Positions 32,300-41,399 of a DNA stretch of 64,000 nucleotides are shown one piece after another. The DNA is from Eurosta solidaginis (lineage: Eukaryota > Arthropoda > Insecta > Diptera > Tephritidae): contig NC_090319.1 in assembly GCF_040869045.1 (NCBI RefSeq), positions 54,718,779 to 54,782,778 on the forward strand. Reading direction: 5' to 3'. Within the stretch, counting starts at the first letter, position 1. Each line of letters opens with the position of its first letter. The position numbers and the translations under genes were made by a program. The notes under the pieces were generated by a model that searched no databases, was not told the origin of the DNA, and saw only the letters and a list, made by a program, of their open reading frames with translations.

Positions 32300-32375
32300 A
32301 TGAATACTGGGGGGCTTTGCCCCACGCTCGCTACGCTCGCCAACCCCCACCCCATTTTCCGATAGCTTCGCTATC
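32300..32375. repeat. GC-rich hairpin cluster next to Helitron relic
   Basis: GGGGGCTTTGCCCC, GCTCGCTACGCTCGC and GATAGCTTCGCTATC form three short adjacent hairpins in otherwise AT-rich DNA, just downstream (minus strand) of a Helitron protein fragment. May be a structural end or recognition region. Function unknown. Confidence 0.35.
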
Positions 32376-32394
32376 TCCACATTACTTAAAATGC

Positions 32395-33150
32395 TTTTTA
32401 TAATCAGTTTACGGATTTTTATTCAGAATTGGTTGAAGCATTTGAAGAATACCATCTCTTTTTACTCTTTTGGCTCTTTCAAACATAGCTTCGCCATTGT
32501 CATATATGTAAATTTGTCCAAATTGAGGGTATTTACCATTGTGTTCCAGCGATGTAGTTGCTTTTAACAGCTTCGCCTAATATACTCATTGCATAGACTC
32601 CCTTTTTCAAGTCCACATTTTGAGCATTGAAGGAAGCACAGACAAATAAATTGTTATACACTCTAATATTTTCTCGGAAATGTTTATTTATTTCATTGCT
32701 TTCGTACAACAATTTCTTTAGTATTCCGGGGTACTCGTCGTTATTTGGTAGTACAATTTTACCCTGGTGACAACATGTATGTTTGGAACGCGACATTTCA
32801 TTTTTGAACGTGAGAGCATGACAATGTTCGCATTCTGTTTCTAAATCTCCCATATCCAAATATTCAATCTTTGACTCCCCATCATATAACCCCAACATCA
32901 ATTTGCTTTTCTTTGCTTTTGCCATACGGTAATTTTCTCGTGCTGATTTACGCTTCTCGGCTTTCCTCTCCTCATATTTTTCTGCACGGTTTTTTCAAAA
33001 TTTTTGATTTGTTTTTCTTATAGAATTTCACATCGAAATGTAATATTTTCACTTTGTTTTTCTAAACAAACCTTTTCTTAGCATTGTGACGTTGAATACG
33101 TTTTCTCTCCGCCAACTCAGCTTCGGTTAAATTTAACTTCTTTCAACCCA
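32395..33150 (-). pseudogene. Helitron N-terminal protein fragment, copy 1
   Basis: Minus strand. 32533-32925 encodes CEHCHALTFKNEMSRSKHTC then CHQGKIVLP, KHFRENIRVYNN and VCASFNAQ, the pattern that precedes the Rep/helicase (Helitron_like_N) domain in Helitron proteins. A one-base shift near 32530 continues into QIYIYDNGEAMFERAKR and a final LQPILNKNP, also typical of the family. Upstream to 33150 are Lys/Arg-rich residues with stops. Rep HUH and helicase motifs are absent. It is cut by the LTR element at 33178. Confidence 0.65.
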
Positions 33151-33177
33151 TTGTAAAATACCTTATTTTATATATAT

Positions 33178-33629
33178 TGTTAGGAATATTAGCAACACTA
33201 AGGGGTATTGCCATCTCTAAGCCGATGCTAAGCAGTGACTGTATGCACATCAATAATTCAATAATTATGTCTACACACCGGCCACCGTGGTGTGATGGTA
33301 GCGTGCTCCGCCTATCACACCGTATGCCCTGGGTTCAACTGCCGGGCAAAGCAACATCAAAATTTTAGAAATAAGATTTTTCAATTAGAAGAAAATTTTT
33401 CTAAGCGGGGTCGCCCCTCGGCAGTGTCTGGCAAGCACTCCGATTGTATTTCTGCCATGAAAAGCTCTCAGTGAAAACTCATCTGCCTTGCAGATGCCGT
33501 TCGGAGTCGGCATAAAACATGTAGGTCCCGTCCGGCCAATTTGTAGGGAAAAATCAAGAGGAGCACGACGCAAACTGGAAGAGAAGCTCGGCCTTAGATC
33601 TCTTCGGAGGTTATCGCGCCTTACATTTA

Positions 33630-33661
<32 letters not shown>

Positions 33662-34057
33662 CTACACATATGTACGTACACGCAGCGGAGAAGCAACGCA
33701 CAAACACATGCAGATATCTTATCTGAGATATGCAATTATAATTGTGGAAGTGTCGCTCACAAACACACGCGCATAGAGTTATAATTATAGCAGATAACCA
33801 ACTAGTAGATTCTAGAACAGAAGCGCCCAGAAGATGCAACGAGGGATTCAAACAGTATAAAAGCAGCAACAGTAGAGGCGCGAGAATCAGTTTTGATTAA
33901 TCACGTTATCTGTCGAGCAATAGAAGTGTTATTTTGAAAGTAGTCTAATAAAGACCATTTTGCATTACTGAATAGTGGTGTTATTTATTCAACAGTTTAG
34001 TGATTTGAACCTTAGTAGAAGATTTGAAATAAGCGGAATTACAGTAAATTCGTTAGA
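33178..34057 (+). repeat. 5' LTR (carries a SINE insertion)
   Basis: Matches the 3' LTR except for the SINE at 33278-33655 and a few substitutions. Without the SINE and its duplicated target the length is about 490 bp. Contains TATAAAA at 33856-33862 and AATAAA at 33947-33952, the likely promoter and polyadenylation signals. Confidence 0.85.
33278..33655 (+). repeat. SINE-1 full copy with long poly-T tail
   Basis: tRNA-derived head: GTGATGGTAGCGTGCTCC (A box region) and GGGTTCAACTGCC (B box region), then a body with CTCAGTGAAAACTCATC and TTCGGAGTCGGCAT, ending TTACATTTA and about 28 T. Flanked by ttatgtctacaca (33265-33277 and 33656-33668), so it inserted into the LTR after that LTR formed. 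Overlapping frames are not coding. Confidence 0.8.
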
Positions 34058-34059
34058 AT

Positions 34060-34076
34060 TGGTATCAGAAGTGGGA
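34060..34076 (+). other. Primer binding site of LTR retrotransposon
   Basis: TGGTATCAGAAGTGGGA lies two bases after the left LTR, starting with the usual TGG complementary to a tRNA CCA end. It resembles sites attributed to tRNA-Leu in insect elements; the tRNA is inferred from memory. Confidence 0.55.
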
Positions 34077-35199
34077 TTGTTGAATAAATTCCGAAGACTT
34101 CGAATACAACTTGGATATGGCAAAGTTGAGAGATTGACGATCCAGGAACTGAAGGAGGAGTTGGAAGTCCGTGGATTGGCTACTTTTGGCGATAAATATC
34201 AACTACAAAGACGACTAAGTGTAGCTATCGTATTTGAAGGAATCAATGCTGAGGAGTATGTATTTCATTATGATAGCGACAAAACAACAACAAAAATGGA
34301 AGAAAAAAACGAAACACCGCAGACGAGCACAATATCTGCACAAACATCGACAATGGCATCTCAGCTGGAGTCACAGGAGGCACGCATTTCAGAAATGGCG
34401 TCGCAAATGTCATCTCAATTGGAAGAACAGAAGACATATATGTCATCTCAACTGAAAGCGCAAGATGCACGTATATCTGGAATGTCGACAAAAATTTCGG
34501 AATAGGTATCATCGCAGCTCTTTGCGAAACTGGAAGAGCAGGATGCAAAAATTTTACAACTCGAGGACAAAATTGATGCCGAGATAGAAGCGTTGAAAGG
34601 TCTTATGCAACAGTTACAACTAAATCGCCCAGCTGTTAAAAGCAATCCGAAGGTAAAAACTCCATCTTTTGACGGCTCTGTTCCTTTCGAGGTATTCAAG
34701 CTTCAATTTGAGAAGACATCAGCAGTGAACAACTGGAATGCTGAAGATAAAGTTGCTTCACTGTTCGTGGCATTGAAAGGGCCTGCAACTGAAATCTTAC
34801 AGACAATTTCAGAGTACGGACGGAACAACTATGAAACATTGATGAGCGCTCTAGAAAGACGTTGGGGAAGCGAGCATAGGAAACAGATATATCAAATTGA
34901 GTTGCAAAATCGTTAATCGTTACCAAAAGGCGAATGAGACTTTGCAGGATTTTGCGTCCGATGTTGAAAGATTGGCTCATCTCGCAAATGCAGACGCACC
35001 CGTGGAATACACCGAGAGGCTTAAAATTCAGAGCTTTATAAATGGAATACGGGATGCCGAAACGAAACGATCTACATATGCGAACCCAAAGCCAACATTT
35101 GCTGAAACGGTATCCCATGCACTGGCTCAGGAAACAGCGTCACTTTTGAATAAGCCCGCATACAAAGCTCATCACGTGGAAGTGGAAAGGTCAGATTGA
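34077..35199 (+). pseudogene. Gypsy-type gag with SAP-like motif
   Basis: LTIQELKEELEVRGLATFGD followed by KYQLQRRL (about 34133-34215) fits the SAP DNA/RNA-binding motif. Next comes a Gln/Ser/Met-rich coiled-coil repeat (SQLE/SQMSSQLEEQ), then capsid-like sequence KVKTPSFDGSVPFEVFKLQF and NNWNAEDKVASLFVALKG (about 34650-34780) and LQDFASDVERLAHLA (about 34945). A TAG lies at 34503-34505, the frame shifts by one near 34910 and a TGA lies at 35197-35199. The order is complete, so the breaks are point decay. Confidence 0.75.
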
Positions 35200-35760
35200 G
35201 TAGACACAATTTTGGAAGCACTGAAGGGATTACAACAAAAAAATGCCGGAGTTATGAAGTGTTTCAAGTGCGATAACCCAAGTCACATTGCACGTTATTG
35301 CAGCACCGGTCATGGTAGTTCCAAATTGGCTGGTCGTAAACGCAAAGCTGGAGGAGATAAGCAAGAGCGAGCCAAATGTAAGGATCGAGAACTTGCCCCA
35401 GCTATTGAATGTCGTGTGATACCTATCTCGCAAACTGGAAGTAAATCGAGCAGTCTTATCATCAAAGGAAATGTGGATGGCAAGGAGCGTGTACTGACTG
35501 TAGATACGGGCGCATCTCATTATTTAATCCGGTCCGATTTGGTCAACAGGAGAGTAAAGCCATTACCTGGAGCAAGATTGCGTACGATTACTGGCGAGTA
35601 TAACCAAGTCCAGGGAGAAGTGGTATGTGAAGTCTTAATTGGGGAGGTCATGGTTCTACACAAATTCGTTGTGGCAGAGATCGTTGATGAAGTCATATTG
35701 GGGTGGATTTCTTAGTTGACTATGACATCAGGATCGATATGCAGAGAAGGATTATGCAGT
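35200..35760 (+). pseudogene. Gypsy-type zinc knuckle and protease
   Basis: CFKCDNPSHIARYC (about 35260-35300) is a CX2CX4HX4C nucleic-acid knuckle. TVDTGASHYLIRSDL (about 35498-35545) is the aspartic protease site. EVILG (about 35690) followed, after a one-base shift, by MDFLVDYDIRID is the protease end. Confidence 0.75.
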
Positions 35761-36413
35761 ATAAGAACAAGGATGTGCCACTTAACTTCAGTTTTGAGCA
35801 AGGGTTCAGCATTAAGCGAGTGCTGGTGAAAGAGATTCAACAAAATCCACAAAAGTCAAAGGCAGCAGATCGGGCAAGAGTTGGTGGAACGAATGGGCGA
35901 AACAAATCAAAACCGAAGGTACCTGCGAGAAAAACACTGGCATTGACAAACCTTAATGGACGCACTGAAACGACTGAAAGAATTTTCCAGAAAGAATGCA
36001 AGGGTGGTTTCAAGTCAGCGCGCACTAATGTTGTGAAACGTCAACACGATACTGATTATGCAAAGCCAATTCGTCAAGATCAAGCCTTACGAAGTAGTTC
36101 ATTGAAACAACAGAGTGTGAGCGAACGGTCCATGATAATGAGTAAAAGGATGAAAAACAGGTACGACAAGAACAATAATTCGGAAGGTTTCTAGGAGGGA
36201 GATTTGGTACTGATATACAACCCTTACCGGCGAAAAGGTATTCCATCTAAATTTCGGTGCAGTTGGGAAGGCCCGTACAAAGTTGTGAAGAGGATCAGTG
36301 ATGTCATCTACCGTCAAACAATTGGGAAACCACGAAATAGAAGGGTGGTTCACTTGGAGAGGCTAGCAGCGGTTAGATCGAGAGATTTGTCTGATCGGGA
36401 CGATCAGACTTAG
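35761..36413 (+). pseudogene. Spacer and integrase C-terminal remnant
   Basis: After the protease, a Lys/Arg-rich linker (to about 36130) passes into RMKNRYDKNNNSEGF, a stop at 36192-36194, then GDLVLIYNPYRRKGIPSKF and WEGPYKVVKRISDVIYR, the C-terminal part of gypsy integrases. The RT, RNase H and integrase core that should lie between are missing. Confidence 0.7.
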
Positions 36414-36424
36414 GTGGAGGGCAG

Positions 36425-36918
36425 TGTTACGAATATTAGCAACACTAAGGGGTATTGCCATCTCTAAGCCGATGCTAAGCAGTGACTGTATGCACATCAA
36501 TAATCATTATGTCTACACATATGTACGTACACGCAGCGGAGAAGCAACGCACAAACACATGCAGATATCTAATTTGAGATATGCAATTATAATTGTGGAA
36601 GTGTCGCTCACAAACGCACGCGCATATGAGAGCTATACGCGTACAATTATAGCAGATAACCAACTAGTAGATTCTAGAACAGAAGCGCCTAGAAGATGCA
36701 ACGAGGGAATCAAACAGTATAAAAGCAGCAAAAGTAGAGGCGCGAGAATCAGTTTTGATTAAGCACGCTATCTGTTGAGCAATGGAATGTTATTTTGAAA
36801 GTAGTCTAATAAAGACCATTTTGCATTACTGAATAGTGGTGTTATTTATTCAACAGTTTAGTGATTCGAACCTTAGTAGAAGATTTAAAATAACCGGAAT
36901 TGCAGTAAATTCGTTACA
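36425..36918 (+). repeat. 3' LTR
   Basis: 494 bp from TGTTACGAAT to ATTCGTTACA (the two ends are inverted repeats). TATAAAA at about 36717-36723 and AATAAA at 36808-36813. Preceded by a purine-rich GGTGGAGGGCAG tract, the likely plus-strand primer. Confidence 0.88.
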
Positions 36919-36922
36919 ATAT

Positions 36923-37115
36923 AGTAAAATTTTACCCTGGTGACAACATGAAAGTTTGGAACGCGACATTTCATTTTTGAACGAAATGTAATATTTCACA
37001 TCGAAATGTAATATTTTCACTTTGTCTTTCTCAACAAACCTTTTCTTAGCATTGCGACGTTGAATACGTTTTCTCTCCGCCAACTCAGCTTCGGTTAAAT
37101 TTAACTTCTTTCTAT
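36923..37115 (-). pseudogene. Helitron N-terminal fragment, copy 2 (shorter)
   Basis: Minus-strand ERKRIQRRNAKKRFVEKDK and FKNEMSRSKLSCCHQGKI match copy 1 at 32750-33100 but with the middle removed. The two copies flank the LTR element on either side, so the LTR may have landed at or near the junction of two Helitron pieces. Confidence 0.55.
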
Positions 37116-37187
37116 AAATTAAAAAAAAAACAGAACATACTACAGAAAGATCATACCACTGAAATAAAATATTTCCGGAAGAAAAAA

Positions 37188-37453
37188 ACGTTTGCGTGCT
37201 CCTTTTAATGTTTCCTACAAAATCGCGGGACGGGAACTTCTTGTTTTATGCCGACTTCGAACAGCAACTGCAAGGCAGATGAGTTTTCACTGAGAAGCGA
37301 GAAATACACTCGGAGAGCTTGCCAACCACCGCCGAGGGGCGACCCCGCTAAGAAAAGGTTTCTTCTAATTGAAAAAACTTGTTTCTAAAATTTTGATGTT
37401 GCTTTACCAGGGGCGTGAACCCAGTATCTTCAGTGTGCGGCGCATCACGCTAA
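37188..37453 (-). repeat. SINE-1 copy, diverged
   Basis: More mutated minus-strand copy of SINE-1, with CAAGGCAGATGAGTTTTCAC and GGGGCGACCCCGC conserved. Part of the head (GGGGCGTGAACCCA) is present and the tail is missing. Confidence 0.55.
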
Positions 37454-38760
37454 ACAATTTTATTCTGGATCTTTGCAGATAGAGAGAAGGTTTTAAGTTC
37501 GGATCAAACTCTGGTAAGAACGAAAACTGTGATCTTATAACCGATCAGAGAGTACTTAGATTATGGAGGGAAGACTTCTATGCTCTCCTAAATAAAGACA
37601 GCGATGTAGCACTCAGGGATGATGAGCGCGTTACGAATCGATGATAATGCAATTAATGTTCCCCACCCGATTATGACATATCATATTCATACATTAAGTC
37701 ATATTAACTATAATCAGATCAAGAAAAAAACAACAAGGGCGCGGCCGCTGATGGATTCTCTGGAGCTATTCAAATACGGCGGCGAGGAGTTGGTAAGGGG
37801 TATGCAACAGCTTCTTAGCAAAATATGATCGGACAAGTGCATAAATGACTATTGAAATCTAAGTAGTATTCGCCCAGTCTACAAGAAGGGAATCCTGCAA
37901 GCTGCACCAACTATCGCGGATTAATATCGCATATAAGGTCCTGCCAAGCGTATTGTGCGAAAGGTTGAAGACGACCAAGGATCGGCTGATTGGGCCTTAT
38001 TAGTGTGGCTTCAGACCTGGTCAATCTACCCTCGAATATATTTTCACTATGTGCCAATAACACACATCACCTCTTTGTCGATTTCAAAGGTGCCTTCGAC
38101 AGCACGTAAAGGAGCTGCCTATATACTGCCATGTCAGAATTTTGTTTCCCCGCAAAACTGAAACGGGTGTGCAAAAAGACCTTGAGCACCACCATCAGCT
38201 CAGTAGATTAACCGCTCTGAAACAACATTCTATAAAAGCGTGCAGTTACTGGCATATGCTAAGGACATTGATATCATCGGCTTGAACACCCGCGCCAATC
38301 AAGTCATTTGGGAACCAGTATTTACACGAACAACAACATCAGCTTTTAAATCCAGCGAAGAGTCACTCTTGCCAAAAAATGCTACATCGGACTAGGTGGG
38401 TAATTCAAAAGTAAAGTCCTCTCTCTACAAACGAAAATCATGCTTCACAAGTCACTTATCGTACCCGTACCCGTGCAGAAGCATGGACCATGAGGCGGCG
38501 CTGTGTATGTTCGAAAGAAAGATCTTCTCTACGCGTTGGCGACAGCGAGGCCATCTTATACGAATGAAAGATTATGCTCCGGCTAAGAAAGTATGTTTAT
38601 TGGAACCCGCCTATGGAAGCAGAGGAAGAGGCGACCCCCGAGTTCAAGGTGAAAAATGATTTAAATTCACTTTGTGTGACCCATTGGAGCCTGTTAACCC
38701 AACGAAGAAGCGACTGGAGCGCCTTGTCGGACGGCCATGAACGTTTAAACGGTTAAGCGC
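37454..38760 (+). pseudogene. RTE-like LINE reverse transcriptase relic
   Basis: Pieces on the plus strand in varying frames: LWREDFYALLNKDSD (about 37570), GELFKYGGEELVRGMQQLL (about 37760), IRPVYKKGNPASCTNYRG, HHLFVDFKGAFDS (palm A, about 38070), LLAYAKDIDIIG (active site, with Lys replacing the first Asp of ADD, about 38245) and a C-terminal RWRQRGHLIRMKDYAPAKKV (about 38540) with GSRGRGDPR. The set fits RTE-type LINEs. Many stops; thoroughly dead. Confidence 0.6.
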
Positions 38761-38867
38761 CAATTGAGTTAGTTTGCTCGCAAAGGATGCATATACAATT
38801 GTTTACCGAATCTACCAAGCTCATCGGTTTTTTCAGATACTGCATGCGCTTTTCTTCTTCGTGTAAG

Positions 38868-39126
38868 TTTCTGTGCATAATATAGGTAGCAGGATCCAGT
38901 TACTGGCTTTCTATATATAGCTTTTATAACTATAGTTTGTGGCAGCAGGTCTTGATGGCAATACAATGTATTTATCCTCTTTGGCTTTATTCCCAATATA
39001 CGAAATATCCGCTTGAACCTGTTAGCAACAGCGGGCCATCAAGACCTGCTGCCACAAACTATAGTTATAACAGCTATATATAGAAAGCCAGTAACTGGAT
39101 CCTGCTACCTATATTATGCACAGAAA
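38868..39126. repeat. Inverted repeat with 92-bp arms
   Basis: Left arm 38868-38959 and right arm 39035-39126 are near-perfect inverted copies (CAGGATCCAGTTACTGGC inside). The 75-bp loop carries TTTATCCTCTTTGGC, an end motif of the foldback family at 21580. Probably a small MITE. Confidence 0.55.
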
Positions 39127-39767
39127 GCCAATCATTATAATCCTCGGCGCATCTACATAATTAAAAAATTTTAAACGTATATCAAAGTTTGCAGACGTTT
39201 GTGTTCACAACACAATAGTCTTCGTTAATCAAAACGATATTTTAAAATGAAAGTCGACCGATTTTGATTTATTTAATAATTTGGGAAAAATTTAAACAAC
39301 GTGACATCGGGACGGACAAGGCGACAGCTGTTTCGATTAAAAAAAAAAAATTTATGGCGCGATAACCTCCGAAGAGATCTAAGGCCGAGCTTCTCTTCCA
39401 ATTTGCGTCGTGCTCCTCTTGATTTTCCCTACAAATTGGCCGGACGGGACCTACATGTTTTATGCCGACTCCGAACGGCATCTACAAGGCAGATGAGTTT
39501 TCACTGAGAGCTTTTCATGGCAGAAATACACCCGGAGCGCGTGCCAAACACTGCCGAGGGGCGACCCCGCTTATACGCAAATTACACGGCTCAAGTATCC
39601 TTGTGCCAATTACCAATTTGCGCAAGGATTTGCCCGGTGTGTGCACTGGTTGCGCTATTTGCGCAGAGAACTGTGCTAAAATCAAAACGATTTTGATATT
39701 TACGCATGTCTGCAAATATTGCACATGCTTTTTTCTTCGTGTGTGGTGAATGTGACACAGTTTAAGC

Positions 39768-39984
39768 CGGAGTCATTGGTGCCGTATGTCGTATCGCTGT
39801 ATCCGTATCCCTAACGTAATCAGCTGTTTATCGTTACGACGGTAAACCAAAACCCAATTGGTTGGCTACGATACGGTTACGACCTTAGTGGCACCAATAA
39901 TTGATTGCATTGATTCTCATAAGGTTGGTCGAATCAGCTGTTAAAAGGTTACCGATACGGTTACTGATAAAGCACCAATGTCTC
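39768..39984. mobile_element. Small MITE with CATTGGTGC ends
   Basis: Ends GGAGTCATTGGTGCC and, inverted, GGAGACATTGGTGCT. 217 bp. Internal TACGATACGG/CCGATACGGTTAC motifs recur on both strands. No coding. Confidence 0.5.
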
Positions 39985-40193
39985 CAGCTTTACCTGTGGT
40001 TTCTGATAATATAACATCAGTAATTGTTGCTTAAAAATGTTAATATCGAAGGCGTAAGGACCATCTCTAGCTTGTAACAGGAATTCACACAAATTCAATA
40101 ATACATAATAATTTTTTATACAATTATAACAATGTTTCATTTGTTGCGCTAGCTGAAAAATGAATATTGCGCAGTGCTGCAATGAGTTGAGCT

Positions 40194-40927
40194 CATTGTA
40201 AATTTTACCAAGTAGCGCAACTAACAGCTGATCGGTGAAAATTCACACATTCACACGCACAGTTCTCGACTCAGTTTCAAAAAAAAATTTAGATTATTTA
40301 ATTCAAATTTTAAAGTGAGATAATCCTTATAAATTTATGTATACAGAATATATATGGCGTTTTTGTTGTTATTAAAACATTAGTTTTATTTATATTAAAG
40401 CTTTTATCATTTTGTTTTTTAACTTTGAAAAATCTCCGAACACCATTCCTTCATTATATGACATTCGACTGCCTAGTCCACTGCCTTCCACTCTATTCGC
40501 AACATAACCTCTACTTAAGCTGCCAAACTATATAGCAAACAATGATTGAGCTGGTCTTGCAACTAAAATATATATCATTGTTTACTATATAGTTTGGCAG
40601 CTTAATTCGAGGTTATGTTGCGAATAGAGTGGAAGGCAGTGGACTAGGCAGTCGAATGTCATATAATGAAGGAATGGTGTTCGGAGATTTTTCAAAGTTA
40701 AAAAAAAAAATGATAAAAGCTTTAATAAAAATAAAACTATTGTATTAATAACAACAAAAACGCCATATATATTCTGTATACATAAATTTGTAAGGATTAT
40801 CTCACTTTAAAATTTGAATTAAATAATCTAAAGTTTTGTTTTGAAACTGAGTCGAGAACTGTGCGTGTGAATGTGCGAATTTTCACCGATCAGCTGTTAG
40901 TTGCGCTACTTGGTAAAATTTACAATG
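40194..40927. repeat. Large near-perfect palindrome (353-bp arms, 27-bp loop)
   Basis: Left arm 40194-40546 and right arm 40574-40927 match as inverted copies along their full length with few differences. It starts CATTGTAAATTTTACCAAG, includes CAGCTGATCGG and AAACGCCATATATATTC (right arm), and has a loop of about 27 bp. It has no frame and would form a long hairpin if single-stranded or transcribed. Confidence 0.8.
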
Positions 40928-41399
40928 ATATATATATTATAAATACAATGGAAAATAAACGCTTCTGGTGCGAGTTTTTTGACTTATACTGTGAATTACC
41001 AGCACTGTGGAAAATAAATAGTGTTTTTTTATACAATTAGTGCCTTTTTTATACAATTAAAACACATGTTTCATTTGTTGCGCTACATTAAAAATGAATA
41101 TTGCGAAGTGTTTTTGAGCCGTGTATGTCAAAATTTTTATTTGCACAAATTACGTCGTTTTATATTTGCGCATGGCTTTTGTGTCATGTATGGGCCGTCT
41201 TAGAAAAATTTTCTTCTAATTGAAAAATCTTATTTATAAAATTTTGATGTTGCTTTGCCCGGGGTTTGAACCCAGGGCATGCGGTGTGGTAGGCGGAGCA
41301 CGCTACCATCACACCACGGTGGTCGAGCTGTTTCGATTATACCTTGTAAATCTCTTCAAAGCCTTTTCTAAGAAATGTCAAACCGTGGACTTGGATGTT

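Larger units (their letters stand above)
33178..36918 (+). mobile_element. Gypsy-type LTR retrotransposon, internally deleted
   Basis: Two LTRs (33178-34057, which includes a SINE, and 36425-36918) start TGTTA and end in TTCGTTA(C/G)A, flanked by ATAT on both sides (33174-33177 and 36919-36922). A primer binding site follows the left LTR. Inside are gag with a SAP-like motif, CCHC zinc knuckle, protease and the last part of integrase. RT, RNase H and most of integrase (about 2-2.5 kb expected) are deleted. Stops and a frameshift also affect gag. It could only move with help from a relative. Confidence 0.85.
39573..41197. mobile_element. 1.6-kb element nested in SINE-1
   Basis: Inserted at CTTA. 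Near its ends are inverted copies of TACACGGCTCAA (about 39584 and 41117). It contains a small MITE (39768-39984), a large palindrome (40194-40927) and two direct copies of TTTCATTTGTTGCGCTA plus GAATATTGCG (about 40135 and 41069) flanking the palindrome. No transposase frame. Superfamily unknown. Confidence 0.5.
39341..41328 (-). repeat. SINE-1 copy, split by a 1.6-kb element
   Basis: The body lies at 39341-39572 and the remaining part, including the tRNA-like head (GGTAGGCGGAGCACGCTACC on the plus strand), at 41198-41328. Joining the two restores the family sequence, with CTTA duplicated at the break. So the 39573-41197 element inserted after this SINE. Confidence 0.65.

Noticed and set aside
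33278..33360. A true tRNA gene
   Set aside because: A and B boxes are visible but the acceptor stem does not pair properly, and the sequence continues into a SINE body repeated elsewhere.
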